Source: an uncultured Clostridia bacterium (GTDB taxonomy: Bacteria > Bacillota > Clostridia > Christensenellales > UBA1242). From it: a stretch of 64,000 nt of DNA. The notes under the pieces were generated by a model. It did not search any database, was not told where the DNA came from, and was given only the letters and a program-made list of their open reading frames with translations. Shown piece after piece: positions 51,580-62,900 of the stretch (the first letter of the stretch is position 1; every line of letters starts with the position of its first letter). The DNA is taken from positions 1 through 64,000 of the forward strand of contig CALWFB010000007.1 of assembly GCA_944377485.1 (NCBI GenBank). Reading direction: 5' to 3'. The position numbers and the translations under genes are program-made.

Positions 51580-51969
51580 TTAAATACTAGTTTCAAATTC
51601 TTCACGAATAATTTCACCATTGTCAGCGACTAATGAAGCAAGATTATCAACTTCTTCTGCCGACAAATCTGCGAATATTTTATTCAAATCAATTGTTGAA
51701 CTTGCTGAAATTTTTTGTTCAGCCAATTTTGCTTTTCTATTAACATTCTCTCTATAAACTTCTCTACCAGCTTGTAAAGTGACAGACGATACACCATTAC
51801 CTTTATTAACAACTTGACTTGGTTGCATAGTGTTCAATGTTTTTAATCTTTCACTAATAAATGCAATTCTACCAGCAAGCAAAACCTTTGGAGAAGTCAT
51901 GCTTTGCTCTAATCTATTTTTTGATTTTGAGGATTTTGTTTTACCGATAATACTTTTCGTTTTACTCAT
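51580..51969 (-). CDS. Small orphan protein with strong expression signals
   Basis: A 129-residue soluble protein. The N-terminal 20 residues are very rich in Lys and Ser (SKTKSIIGKTKSSKSKNR). A predicted helical middle follows, and the C-terminus is acidic (DLSAEEVDNLASLVADNGEIIREEF). No signal peptide, membrane helix or known motif. It is a single-gene unit: good promoter (51993-52021), a near-perfect AAGGAGGTAAT site before the ATG and a strong terminator. These suggest it is made in quantity. The basic head could bind nucleic acid; this is a guess. Confidence 0.8.
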   Translation of the reverse strand: MSKTKSIIGKTKSSKSKNRLEQSMTSPKVLLAGRIAFISERLKTLNTMQPSQVVNKGNGVSSVTLQAGREVYRENVNRKAKLAEQKISASSTIDLNKIFADLSAEEVDNLASLVADNGEIIREEFETSI

Positions 51970-51992
51970 ATTACCTCCTTATTTATGACTAC

Positions 51993-52021
51993 ATAATACC
52001 ACAAAAATTTCAATTTGTAAA
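51993..52021 (-). promoter_or_regulatory. Promoter of the 129-residue orphan gene
   Basis: On the minus strand, TTTACA (52021-52016), 17 bases, TATTAT (51998-51993). Confidence 0.65.
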
Positions 52022-52261
52022 TAGTTTTATAATATTTTTTTATAATTATTTTATTTACAATAAAATACTATTTTATAGACAACTACGAAGCTTTTTAGTT
52101 TAATTTTTAACCAAAATATATATTTTATTTTTTTATAAAATTAATCAAAATTTCTTCTCAAATACAAATTCATTTATCAATTGATTTTTATAAATAGTAA
52201 AAAAAATTTTCTCTCTTATTTTATTTATAATTTTTTTATAAAGTGCATTAGCTAAAAAAAT
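52022..52261. other. AT-rich intergenic stretch behind rpoC
   Basis: About 240 bases lie between the rpoC terminator and the orphan gene promoter. They are mostly long A and T runs. No frame, RNA gene or further promoter is supported. Confidence 0.5.
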
Positions 52262-52290
52262 AAAAATCTCACTAAAATTGTGAGATTTTT
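52262..52290 (-). terminator. Terminator of rpoB-rpoC
   Basis: AAAAATCTCAC(TAAAATT)GTGAGATTTTT followed on the minus strand by a T-rich run. It begins eight bases past the rpoC stop. Confidence 0.85.
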
Positions 52291-52297
52291 ATTTAAT

Positions 52298-55200
52298 TTA
52301 TTCTTCGATATCATTAAATTTAATATCCACATCTTGACTAGCAAAACTTGAATTGTCTTCTTTAATTTGTTTTGGAAGAATGTTCCTATAAATCGGAGCA
52401 CCTGTTCCTGCTGGAATCATTTTTCCTATCAAGATGTTTTCTTTCAAACCTACCAAGTGGTCGACCTTGCCTTTCAATGCAGCTTCTGTCAACACATTGC
52501 TTGATTCTTGGAATGAAGCGGCAGACAAGAAGCTTTCTGTTGTCAATGATGCTTTTGTGATACCTTGCAATTCACGTTTTGCAGTTGCAGGGACTCCGCC
52601 TTCTTGCAAGGTCTTCAAGTTAGCATCTTCATAAACCTTAATATCTACAATGTCGCCAGGTAATAAATCTGTATCACCAGAATTTTCAATCTTAACCTTT
52701 CTAAGCATCTGTTTAATAATTATTTCTAGGTGTTTAGCATTGATTGAAACTGATTGAGATTTATAAACTTCAAGTACTTCATTCAATAAATATTCTTGAA
52801 CAGCTTTCACACCACGAGTGCGCAACACATCTCTTGGATTTAGCGGACCTTCTGTAAGAGCAGTACCAGGAGTGACTACATCTCCATTTTTTACTTTCAA
52901 AACTGAACCAAATGGCAATAAATAACTTTCATCAGTTGTGCTACCTTTTATCACAACTTCAAAACGTTTGTCTACTTGATTTATGCTTACTTTTCCACCG
53001 ATATCACAAATAACTGCTGCACCCTTAGGATTACGAGCTTCAAATATTTCTTCAACTCGTGGCAAACCTGTCGTAATATCTGCTGATGCTGCACCACCGC
53101 TATGGAAGGTACGAAGCACTAACTGTGTACCTGGTTCACCGATTGATTGAGCTGCAATGACTCCGACAGCTTCACCAACGTGCACAATATCATTAGTTGA
53201 CATATCTCTACCATAACATTTAGCACATACACCTGTTTTTGCTTTACAAGTAAGCAAACTGCGAATCTGAACTTTTTCAATACCTGCATTGACAATCTCT
53301 TGTGCCAATTCATTAGTAATGAACACATCTTCACCACAAATTTCTTTCTTTGTCTTAGGATTAATAACAGGAGCAGAAGTAAATCTTCCAACAATTCTAT
53401 TGTACAATGATTCAATCTCGGCACCATTGCTTACAATGGCTGTCACATCAATACCCTTGACTGATTCACCAAGATTAGCGAAACAATCTTCTTCTGTAAT
53501 AGTTGTATCCTGAGCGATATCTACCAATCTTCTGGTCAAGTATCCTGAGTCAGCAGTTTTCAATGCTGTATCCATCAACTGTTTACGGCTACCACGTGCT
53601 GCACTGTAATATTCAAGTGAACTAAGACCACGTCTGAAATTTGATTTAACTGGAACGTCACTATCTCCACCACTAGCAGATGCTGTATTACCCAACATAC
53701 CACTTAGTTGTTTCAATGAATCTTCACCACCACGAGCTTTTGATGTGATGATTACTTTCAATGGGTTGAATTTATCAAATTCTTCGCTAGTCACTTTCAT
53801 AACTTTATTAGCAGTTTCTTCCCAGATAGCAATATTCTTTGATTTCTTATCATTATAACTGATGAAACCTTGCATAAACATGTCATCATTCTGTTTAACA
53901 ATTTTGTCAGCATCTTCTATCATTTGATTTTTCTCTTTTGCTTCAAGAATATCAAATATAGAGAACGAAACGCTTGCAAGAGTTGAATACTTAAATCCCA
54001 TGTTTTTGATATTATCTATCATTGTCACAGTAGGATTTGTACCATGTTTTCTATAACATGTTTCAATCAAACTAGAATAATCACCCTTCTTGAATTCCTT
54101 TTCTATTTCATAGTGTAGGATACTTTCTTTCTTTGTCCTATCTACGAATCCCAAATCTTGTGGGATTACACTATTGAATATAATTCTTCCAAGGGTAGTT
54201 TCAATTCTACCTGTATATTTTTGACCTTCAAATTCAACTGTTCTTCTCAAATTAATTTTAGCTTGAAGACTCAATTCTCCATTTTCATATGCAAGTTGAG
54301 CTTCGTCTTCGCTAGCGAAGGTCATACCTTCACCTTTTGCTCCGTCACGGATAGCTGTAATATAGTAATTACCCAAAATCATATCCTGACTTGGTACCAT
54401 GTTTGGACTTCCGTCACTTGGTTTTAACACATTGTTTGACGCAAGTAATAGCATTCTTGCTTCTGTTCTAGCTTCAACAGACAAAGGAACGTGTATACTC
54501 ATTTGGTCACCATCGAAGTCCGCATTAAATCCGCCACATGCAAGAGGTGGTAATCTAATAGCTTTTCCTTCTACAAGGATTGGTTCAAATGCTTGAACAC
54601 TAAGTTTATGCAAAGTAGGTGCACGGTTAAGCAATACAGGGTGACCTTGCACAACCTCTGTCAAAATATCATATACAATAGGGCGTTCTTGGTCTATCAT
54701 ACGTGTTGCTTTCTTCAAATTATTTGTAGCATTTAATTCAAGCAAACGTTTGATAATGAATGGTCTAAATAATTCAAGTGCCATCATTTTAGGAAGTCCA
54801 CATTGATATATTTTCAATTCTGGTCCTACCACAATAACGCTACGTCCTGAGTAGTCAACACGTTTTCCTAACAAGTTTTGACGGAAACGACCATGTTTAC
54901 CCTTCAAAGATGCAGTGAGAGATTTCAAATCACGTTGTCTACTGCCTTGTACTGCTCTGCCACGTTTTCCATTATCAAACAACGCATCAACCGCTTCTTG
55001 TAGCATACGTTTTTCATTTCTGATAATGATTTCAGGAGCACCCAATTCGATAAGTTTTTTCAATCTATTGTTTCTATTAATAACTCTACGATATAAATCA
55101 TTCAAATCAGATGCAGCGAATTTGCCACCATCTATTTGAACAAGTGGACGCAAATCTGGTGGGATAACAGGAATAACATCAAGAATCATCCAACTAGGTT

Positions 55201-55867
55201 TATTTCCGCTCTTTATAAATGCTTCCACGATTTCAAGACGTTTAGTAGCTTTTAATTTCTTTTGACCCTTGCTACTATGCATAATTTCGGTCAATTCGTC
55301 TCTTTCTTTTTCAAGGTCAATATTGTTTAGAAGTTCCTTAATCGCTTCTGCCCCCATTCCCGCTCTGAAACCATTTGGACCATATTTTTCAAGAGCTTCA
55401 CGATATTCCCTATCTCTAATGATTTGTTTATAAGTAAATTCTGTATTTTTAGGGTCCAAAACGACATAACTAACATAATATAATACTTCGTCTAATTGTT
55501 TTGGAGACATATCAAGAATGATACCAATACGAGATGGCACGCCTTTAAAGAACCAAATATGACTCACTGGTGTAGCAAGTTCTATATGCCCCATACGTTC
55601 ACGTCTAACTTTGCTTCTAGTCACTTCAACGCCACATTTGTCACAGACAACACCTTTATATCTTACTCTCTTGTACTTACCGCAGTGACATTCCCAGTCC
55701 TTTTTTGGTCCAAAAATACGTTCACAAAACAAACCATCTTTTTCTGGCTTTTGTGTACGATAATTGATTGTTTCAGGTTTTGTCACCTCTCCCCTTGACC
55801 AACTTCTAATGGTCTCAGGGGAAGCGATTCCTACACGAATTGAGTCAAAATTGTTTAATTCAAACAT
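52298..55867 (-). CDS. rpoC: RNA polymerase subunit beta'
   Basis: A 1189-residue catalytic subunit. The N-terminal zinc site is CHCGKY...CDKCG, the active-site Mg loop is NADFDGDQM, and the second zinc site is [11 protein letters not shown]. The sequence [19 protein letters not shown] follows. Length is normal for Bacillota, without large insertions. AGGAG precedes the ATG, 111 bases after rpoB; the two share a promoter and terminator. Confidence 0.98.
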   Translation of the reverse strand: MFELNNFDSIRVGIASPETIRSWSRGEVTKPETINYRTQKPEKDGLFCERIFGPKKDWECHCGKYKRVRYKGVVCDKCGVEVTRSKVRRERMGHIELATPVSHIWFFKGVPSRIGIILDMSPKQLDEVLYYVSYVVLDPKNTEFTYKQIIRDREYREALEKYGPNGFRAGMGAEAIKELLNNIDLEKERDELTEIMHSSKGQKKLKATKRLEIVEAFIKSGNKPSWMILDVIPVIPPDLRPLVQIDGGKFAASDLNDLYRRVINRNNRLKKLIELGAPEIIIRNEKRMLQEAVDALFDNGKRGRAVQGSRQRDLKSLTASLKGKHGRFRQNLLGKRVDYSGRSVIVVGPELKIYQCGLPKMMALELFRPFIIKRLLELNATNNLKKATRMIDQERPIVYDILTEVVQGHPVLLNRAPTLHKLSVQAFEPILVEGKAIRLPPLACGGFNADFDGDQMSIHVPLSVEARTEARMLLLASNNVLKPSDGSPNMVPSQDMILGNYYITAIRDGAKGEGMTFASEDEAQLAYENGELSLQAKINLRRTVEFEGQKYTGRIETTLGRIIFNSVIPQDLGFVDRTKKESILHYEIEKEFKKGDYSSLIETCYRKHGTNPTVTMIDNIKNMGFKYSTLASVSFSIFDILEAKEKNQMIEDADKIVKQNDDMFMQGFISYNDKKSKNIAIWEETANKVMKVTSEEFDKFNPLKVIITSKARGGEDSLKQLSGMLGNTASASGGDSDVPVKSNFRRGLSSLEYYSAARGSRKQLMDTALKTADSGYLTRRLVDIAQDTTITEEDCFANLGESVKGIDVTAIVSNGAEIESLYNRIVGRFTSAPVINPKTKKEICGEDVFITNELAQEIVNAGIEKVQIRSLLTCKAKTGVCAKCYGRDMSTNDIVHVGEAVGVIAAQSIGEPGTQLVLRTFHSGGAASADITTGLPRVEEIFEARNPKGAAVICDIGGKVSINQVDKRFEVVIKGSTTDESYLLPFGSVLKVKNGDVVTPGTALTEGPLNPRDVLRTRGVKAVQEYLLNEVLEVYKSQSVSINAKHLEIIIKQMLRKVKIENSGDTDLLPGDIVDIKVYEDANLKTLQEGGVPATAKRELQGITKASLTTESFLSAASFQESSNVLTEAALKGKVDHLVGLKENILIGKMIPAGTGAPIYRNILPKQIKEDNSSFASQDVDIKFNDIEE

Positions 55868-55978
55868 TACTATTTTCTCCTAAAAACTGTTTAATTTCTA
55901 ACAAGTAAAATACTTTATGCTAACTAATGTCATTATTATTTACATTAATTTTTATACTATCGATGATTAATAACAATC

Positions 55979-58900
55979 TTATTCGTCTGAATCATCTAAA
56001 TCATCAAATAATGCTGATTCATCAAACACATTGCTGTTAATATCACTTTCATAATTATTTTGTATATCATCAAATTCAACTGTGACATCTTCAAGTGATT
56101 GTTTATTGACTGGCTCAATACTTGCCACTTCATCACCCTCTTCACTAACTTCATTAATCGAAAGTTCGTGATTGTCAGCAGTCAATATCTTAACATCAAG
56201 ACAAAGTCCTTGCATCTCTTTTACTAAAACTTTGAACGATTCTGGCATACCAGGTTCAGGAATTGGTTCACCTTTAACAATCGCTTCATAAGTCTTAATT
56301 CTTCCTTCAACGTCATCTGATTTGATAGTGAGCATTTCTTGTAGCAATCTAGATGCACCATATGCTTCAAGAGCCCAAACTTCCATTTCACCAAATCTTT
56401 GACCACCAAGTTGACCACGTCCACCAAGTGGCTGTTGAGTAATAAGAGCATAAGTTCCAATTCCACGAGCATGAATTTTATCATCAACCATATGAATCAG
56501 TTTCAACATATACATTACACCAACTGTTGTCTTGTTTTCAAAAGGAAGACCAGTTCGTCCATCATATAATTGCATCTTACCATCTTCTGGAAGATTATTT
56601 GCACGCAATAATTCTTTGATATCCTCTTCTTTTGCACCATCGAATGCTGGGCTTGCAACTTTCCAATCAAGTGATTTAGCAGCTAGTCCAAGATGCATTT
56701 CAAGTAATTGTCCCAAGTTCATACGAGATGGAATACCCAATGGGTTTAAAACTATATCCACAGTCTCACCATTAGGCATATAAGGCATATCACTTTCTGG
56801 TAAAACAACAGAAATAACACCCTTATTACCATAACGTCCCGCAAGTTTATCTCCGACTTGAAGAATACGTTTTTGTGCAATGTAAACTTTAACCATCACA
56901 TTGACACCGGCATCTAACTCATCTTTGTTCTTTCTTGATAGGATTTCTATTCCTACAACGACACCTTCTTCTCCATGTTTAACTTTCAAAGATGTGTTTT
57001 TAACTTCTTTTGTCTTTTCACCAAATATTGCTTTGAGAAGTCTTTCTTCTGGTGTCAAATCTGTTTCACCCTTAGGTGTCACTTTACCTACTAATATATC
57101 TCCAACCTTAACTTCTGTACCAATACGAACGATTCCGTTTTCATCAAGGTTTTTCAAAGCTTCTTCGCCAACTCCTGCAATATCACGAGTGATTTCTTCA
57201 TCACCAAGCTTAGTAGTTCTAGCCTCTGTTCTAACTTGTTGAATACTAATTGATGTAAACACATCATCACGCACTATTCTTTCATTAACAAGAATAGCGT
57301 CTTCAAAGTTGTATCCTTCCCAGTTCATGAAAGCAACTGTCAAATTCTTACCAAGAGCCAATTCTCCATTTTCAGTAGACGCACCATCAGCTAGCACATC
57401 TCCCTTTTTCACTCTTTCACCCTTTTTAACAATAGGTTTTTGATTGAAACAAGCTTTTTCATTAGTACGTTCAAACTTGCGTAATTTATGATTGACAATA
57501 GAACCATCATCATATTCCATTGTTATATAATCACTAGATACATATTTACATACACCGTCTTGCTCTGCCATAATTAAAGCACCTGAGTCTACGGCAATTT
57601 TGTGTTCAATACCTGTACCAACAATAGGGCTTTCTGCTCTGATTAGAGGAACTGATTGACATTGCATATTACAGCCCATCAATGCACGGTTAGCCGCACA
57701 GTGTTCAACAAACGGAATCAAATCTGCACCAACAGACAATAATTGTCTAGGTGACAAATCTACTAAATCAATCATGCTAGAATCCACACGTGCAGTTTGA
57801 CCATTATGTCTACAATCGATATATCCTGAACGTAAAATATTGTTGTCATCTACATCAACAGTCGCCTGAGCGATATAATGACCACGTTCTTCATCTGCCA
57901 TCAAGAACACAATATCGTCAGTCAATTTATGAGTATTAGAGTCCACTTTTCTAAATGGAGTTTCAATAAATCCGTATCTATTGACACGAGCATATGCTGC
58001 AAGTGATGTCATAAGTCCAATAGGTTGTCCTTCTGGTGTTTCAACCACACATATACGTCCATAGTGAGAAGGGTTAATATCACGCACTTCTACTGTTGCA
58101 CGTTCTTTCTTAACACCACCTTTACCGAATGATGATAGACGTCTTTTATTCCTTAGGCTTGCTGCAGGATTTGTTTGGTCCATCAATGCACTAAGTTGGT
58201 TAGTAGCCATAAACTCTTTGAATATCTTATTAATTTGTCTTGCATTGACAATCTGACTAGGTGTGACATCTGTCAAATCACGACTTTGAAGAGCCTCTCT
58301 AACCTGAGTTTGTAATTTTACCATACCACTACGGAATTGATTTTTTAATAATTCACCGCTAGTAGCTACCCTTCTCATTGAAAGGTTATCGATTTCATCT
58401 GTTTCGCCTAAACCATCAATTAAATTCAAATGATAACTAACAGTTGCCAAAATATCATCTAATGTGATTTGATAATCTTCCAATTTTCTAGCATTTGCTT
58501 TGATTGCAGCACGAAGTGCATCGTTGTCATCTTTGTATTCTTTCATAATTTGTTGAAGCAATGGAAGATATACAAGTTCAGTAATGCCAAATTCTTCTGG
58601 ATTTAATTTAGCATAAGCAAACAAATCCACACGCTTATTTCCTACCACATGTACAACTTTATCGTCAACTAGAACATCGACACTGTTAATACCTGAATTT
58701 TGAATATTATTAGCCTGTTCAATAGTGATAATTTCACCCTTTGAAACAAACAATTTTTTACCTAATTTAACATCTTCTGCTGCCACTTGATTAGCTATAC
58801 GATTAGCTAGTGACAATTTTTTATTTAATTTGAAACGACCAACCTTTTCAAGATTGTATTGTTGAATGTTGAAGAATCTGTCATTTATGTATGACAAAGT

Positions 58901-59662
58901 ATTCTCTGGATTAGGAATTTCACCTGGACGAGTTCTTCTTCCAAATTCAATCAATGCATCTTCTTGTGTTATCTGTTGCTCTTTATCAAGAGTGTTTACA
59001 ATGTAAGGATGATTTGCAAAAATCTCCAACAACTCTTCGTTGGTATATCCAAAACATTTTAAAAGTACGCCCAAACTCATTTTGAATTTTCTTTCAACGA
59101 TGACACGTAATGCTTCACCAGTCACTTGTTCTGTCTGAATCCACATACCATGACTCGGTTGAATAGAACCAAAATAATCCATGCGACCATATTTATTTAA
59201 TTCACCAGTGAAAACAACACCAGGAGATTTAATGAGCTGGTTCAAAACAACACGTTCAACCCCATTACATATAAATCCACCGTCATTGGACATATAAGGG
59301 ATATCGCCCAAAAAAACTTCTTGGTCCATAATTTGACCAGTTTCTTTTACCAAAAGACGAACATTCACTTTAAGTGGAACGGTATAACTTGTTTGTCTAC
59401 GTTTACATTCAGCCCATGAATATTTAGGTGTTTTGTCTACTGTATAACCCAAAAAAGACAACTCAGCTCTGTTTGAGTAGTCTATAATTGGATTAAATTC
59501 GTTCAAAACTTCCCCAATATCTTCTTCCAAAAACTTTTTGTATGATTCAATTTGAATGTTGAGTAGGTTTGGCATTGTGTAAGGAATGTCTTTTTTCGCA
59601 AAACTATATCTTTCAGCCTTTCCATTTTTAATTTTCTTGATGTTGAGTGTGTTTGAATTCAT
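55979..59662 (-). CDS. rpoB: RNA polymerase subunit beta, with altered rifampicin pocket
   Basis: A 1227-residue beta subunit. The family blocks are intact: GVERVVLNQLIKSPGV, GGVKKERATVEVRDINPSHYGR, VETPEGQPIGLM, NWEGYNFEDAI, DKLAGRYGNKGV and QQPLGGRGQLGGQRFGEMEVWALEAYGA. In rifampicin cluster I, the stretch around MDQTNP differs at key sites. Ala492 replaces the E. coli Gln513, Leu493 replaces Phe514, Asn505 replaces His526 and Phe512 replaces Leu533; Asp516 and Ser531 equivalents are kept. The acidic C-terminal tail is short. AAGGAG precedes the ATG. No rplJ-rplL lies upstream; a promoter is at 59748-59776. Confidence 0.98.
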   Translation of the reverse strand: MNSNTLNIKKIKNGKAERYSFAKKDIPYTMPNLLNIQIESYKKFLEEDIGEVLNEFNPIIDYSNRAELSFLGYTVDKTPKYSWAECKRRQTSYTVPLKVNVRLLVKETGQIMDQEVFLGDIPYMSNDGGFICNGVERVVLNQLIKSPGVVFTGELNKYGRMDYFGSIQPSHGMWIQTEQVTGEALRVIVERKFKMSLGVLLKCFGYTNEELLEIFANHPYIVNTLDKEQQITQEDALIEFGRRTRPGEIPNPENTLSYINDRFFNIQQYNLEKVGRFKLNKKLSLANRIANQVAAEDVKLGKKLFVSKGEIITIEQANNIQNSGINSVDVLVDDKVVHVVGNKRVDLFAYAKLNPEEFGITELVYLPLLQQIMKEYKDDNDALRAAIKANARKLEDYQITLDDILATVSYHLNLIDGLGETDEIDNLSMRRVATSGELLKNQFRSGMVKLQTQVREALQSRDLTDVTPSQIVNARQINKIFKEFMATNQLSALMDQTNPAASLRNKRRLSSFGKGGVKKERATVEVRDINPSHYGRICVVETPEGQPIGLMTSLAAYARVNRYGFIETPFRKVDSNTHKLTDDIVFLMADEERGHYIAQATVDVDDNNILRSGYIDCRHNGQTARVDSSMIDLVDLSPRQLLSVGADLIPFVEHCAANRALMGCNMQCQSVPLIRAESPIVGTGIEHKIAVDSGALIMAEQDGVCKYVSSDYITMEYDDGSIVNHKLRKFERTNEKACFNQKPIVKKGERVKKGDVLADGASTENGELALGKNLTVAFMNWEGYNFEDAILVNERIVRDDVFTSISIQQVRTEARTTKLGDEEITRDIAGVGEEALKNLDENGIVRIGTEVKVGDILVGKVTPKGETDLTPEERLLKAIFGEKTKEVKNTSLKVKHGEEGVVVGIEILSRKNKDELDAGVNVMVKVYIAQKRILQVGDKLAGRYGNKGVISVVLPESDMPYMPNGETVDIVLNPLGIPSRMNLGQLLEMHLGLAAKSLDWKVASPAFDGAKEEDIKELLRANNLPEDGKMQLYDGRTGLPFENKTTVGVMYMLKLIHMVDDKIHARGIGTYALITQQPLGGRGQLGGQRFGEMEVWALEAYGASRLLQEMLTIKSDDVEGRIKTYEAIVKGEPIPEPGMPESFKVLVKEMQGLCLDVKILTADNHELSINEVSEEGDEVASIEPVNKQSLEDVTVEFDDIQNNYESDINSNVFDESALFDDLDDSDE

Positions 59663-59747
59663 TCATTAACTCCTTATTCAGATGTTTTCCCGTACTTTTA
59701 TTAAAATTTATATAAATTTAAACAGGGACAATCGTTCAATCTAGTTA

Positions 59748-59776
59748 ATAATAACATAATCATCAATTAATGTCAA
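59748..59776 (-). promoter_or_regulatory. Promoter of rpoB-rpoC
   Basis: On the minus strand, TTGACA (59776-59771), 17 bases, TATTAT (59753-59748). The leader of about 80 bases shows no attenuator-like hairpin. The stretch 59777-59921 upstream is AT-rich and shows nothing else. Confidence 0.7.
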
Positions 59777-59921
59777 TAGAATTTAACAAATATTTTTTAA
59801 TAAATTTTTTCCACATTCCCTACCATTTAAACTATCAAATTTAATTATACTTTTTTAATTTAATTTTTAATAACAAGAAACTTTTTGATTAGTTATTTTA
59901 ATCAAATTAACATTCAATAGT

Positions 59922-59956
59922 AAAAAAAAGAGGTTCATAGTCAACTATGAATCTCT
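59922..59956 (-). terminator. Terminator of the BspA-like gene
   Basis: AGAGGTTCATAG(TCAA)CTATGAATCTCT, a 12-pair stem with one G-T, followed on the minus strand by eight T. It lies about 33 bases past the stop at 59990. Confidence 0.85.
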
Positions 59957-59989
59957 AAAAATATGTTTTGCTAATAAAATTAAATTTTA

Positions 59990-62900
59990 TTAAATTTTCG
60001 TATAGACTGTATATTCACCGTCTGTGGTTTTTGTGAAATTCGCTGTGTTTTCTAGATAACTGTTTGTGTCTGTTCCAATGCAGCTGGTCAATACTCTAAC
60101 AACTGTTGCATATCTTAATAAATTACCACATGCGGTGGTGCTGGTCGCTGTCTTATATGCATAATTGCTCTCTATTATTACTGTTTCTAAATCAAAAGTA
60201 TAACCGAATGCCAAATTCCCTATACTGGTGACGCTCGCTGGGATTGTTATGCTGGTTAGGCTGCTACATCCATAGAATGTAGAACTTCCTATGCTCTCTA
60301 ACTGGCTCCCTTTCTCAATGATTACTGTCGCTAAGTTGCTACATCCAGAGAAAGTATTCCTCGCAATGCTGGTGACGCTCGCTGGGATTGTTATGCTACT
60401 AAGACTGCTACAATTATAGAATGCGTATTCTCCTATGCTCTCTAACTGACTCCCTTCTTCAAAGATTACTGTCACTAAGTTGCTACATCCTCTAAATGCA
60501 TTATATTCTATGTTGGTCACCTGACTTCCTATTGTCACTTTGGTCAGACTCTCACATCCTTCGAATACATGATCTTTGATTATCGTTGCAGAATATATAC
60601 TAACTTCTGTCACCAGTTCATCACCATTCACATATAGATTGGCTCCATTATATAATGGATTAGCATCAGCATAAAATGATATCTCCATCCATTTTTCTAT
60701 TGTTCCTTCGTAATACACATTCGCTAAATTGTCACATCCTCTGAATGCACGATTTCCTATGATGGTCACCTGACTACCTATTGTCACTTTTTTAATACTT
60801 GTACATCCTCGGAATATCTCATCTTTAATTCTAGTTGCAGAATCAATACTAACTTCTGTCACCAGTTCATCACCATTTACATATAGGTTGGCTCCATTAC
60901 TTAATGGACCATAAGCAGAACCAAATGATATCTCCATCCATTCATCTATTGTTCCTTCATAATATACATTCGCTAAGTTGCTAGAATTATAGAATGCATA
61001 GACGCCTATCTTTTCTATAGTACTTGGTAGAGTTATGCTGATAATTGAAGAATTAGCAAATACACCTGTATAATTAGGATATGTCCCTCCACCATCTGCT
61101 ATGCCAGTAATAGTGTTATCTGTACCTGCAATTACAGTTCCGTCTTCCAATAGAGAGTATGTGCTTGGGATCACCACTTCTGTATCTGTTCCTGTATATT
61201 TCGTAATCTCACGACTATCATTAATCTCAAAATCTAGCACTTCTACATCCTCACGCGTCCAGTAGTAAGCATTATAAGTATCAGCCAAATATGTCGCTGC
61301 AGTTGATGTGTTTTGTAGGTCTGTTGGAGACAACTCTGTGCCCGCTCCACCTTGAGTCTCAGACACACTCCACACATAAACATTCTCAAATATCACTTCC
61401 GTAAGTTCTGAGCAACCTACAAATGCAGTAATTCCTATGCGGGTCACGCTCGCTGGAATTGTTATATTAGTTATATCAGTGCTAGTAAATGCATTATTTC
61501 CTATTTCTTTACATTGACTGTTTTCTGCAAAGTTCACTGCTGTTATATATGCCTGAGTATTATATATATAAGTATAGAACAAATATGCTGGTATCCTTGT
61601 GACATCTGCTCCAATGTTAAATACAATTCCTGCACCGTCTTGACCTGCATAATTAAATACTCGATTATTATTTGATAAATCAGCCAAATTAACTGCATTG
61701 TAATTTATTTCCGTAAGTCCTGTACATCCTTCGAATGCAGAATCTCCTATACTTGTCACTTGGCTTCCTATTGTCACTTTCGTTAGATTAGTATATTCAT
61801 AGAATACATAAGAATTAATCTTTGTTGCTGTGTCTATATTAATTTCTGTCACTAATTCATCATCATTTATATATAAATTGGCTCCATAATACAATGGATT
61901 AGCCGCATCATTGCCAAATGTGATTGAGACCCATTCATTTACTGTTCCTTCGTAATATACATTTGCTAAATTGCTACAATTATCGAATGCATAATTTCCT
62001 ATGCTTGTCACACTCTCTGGAATATTTATGCTTGTTAAGTTAGTACAAACAGTAAATGCCTGCATTCCTATATAATTTAATTGGCTATTTTCTTCAAATG
62101 TGACTGTCTTTAAACCGGTACAATTTGAAAATGCTAGCATTCCTAAATTAGTGACACTTGCTGGAATTGTTATGCTAGTTATACTGCTACATTTATTGAA
62201 TGCATAATTCCCTATGCTTTCTAATTGACTACCACTAATAAATATGACTGTCTCTAAACTGCTACATCCTGAGAATGCTCTGTATCCTAAACTGGTCACA
62301 CTCGCAGGAATTGTTATACTAGTTAAGCTATTATTATAGAATGCTTCATCTCCAACGCTTGTCACTTTATGATTATTCCCAACTATTATTGTTCCATCCG
62401 ATGCTATTGAATATGTTGTGGGAATTATAATATCTTTGTCAGTTCCAAAATATTCAGTAATTTTCCCATTTTCGATTGTAAAATGTAATATCTCATCCTG
62501 CTTATATTGTGCAATATATGAAATATCTTCTTTTGCCTCGGTTATAACTGGGTCCCAACCCGCAAATGTGTATATATAATCATCAGTAGATTCTCGAACA
62601 GGGGTTGCACCATTATATTCAGGAATTGAGCCATATTCTATTATATCTGTTTCTAATACGGAACCATCATAATTCATCCATTGAATAGTAAATGTCTGGA
62701 TTACTTCTTCGTAAATTACAGTCAAATCACCTGACACTGTATAGAAATTAGTTTCTCCTTCTCTTGTTGCTCCTCTAACTTCAAACCTCGTCATTTTATA
62801 ACCAACACTCACATAATATGTTATCTCTATTCTGTCTCCATAATGAAGTGTATCATCTGATGTCAAATTTTTACCACCTTTTCTAATCTCTACTTGCGCA

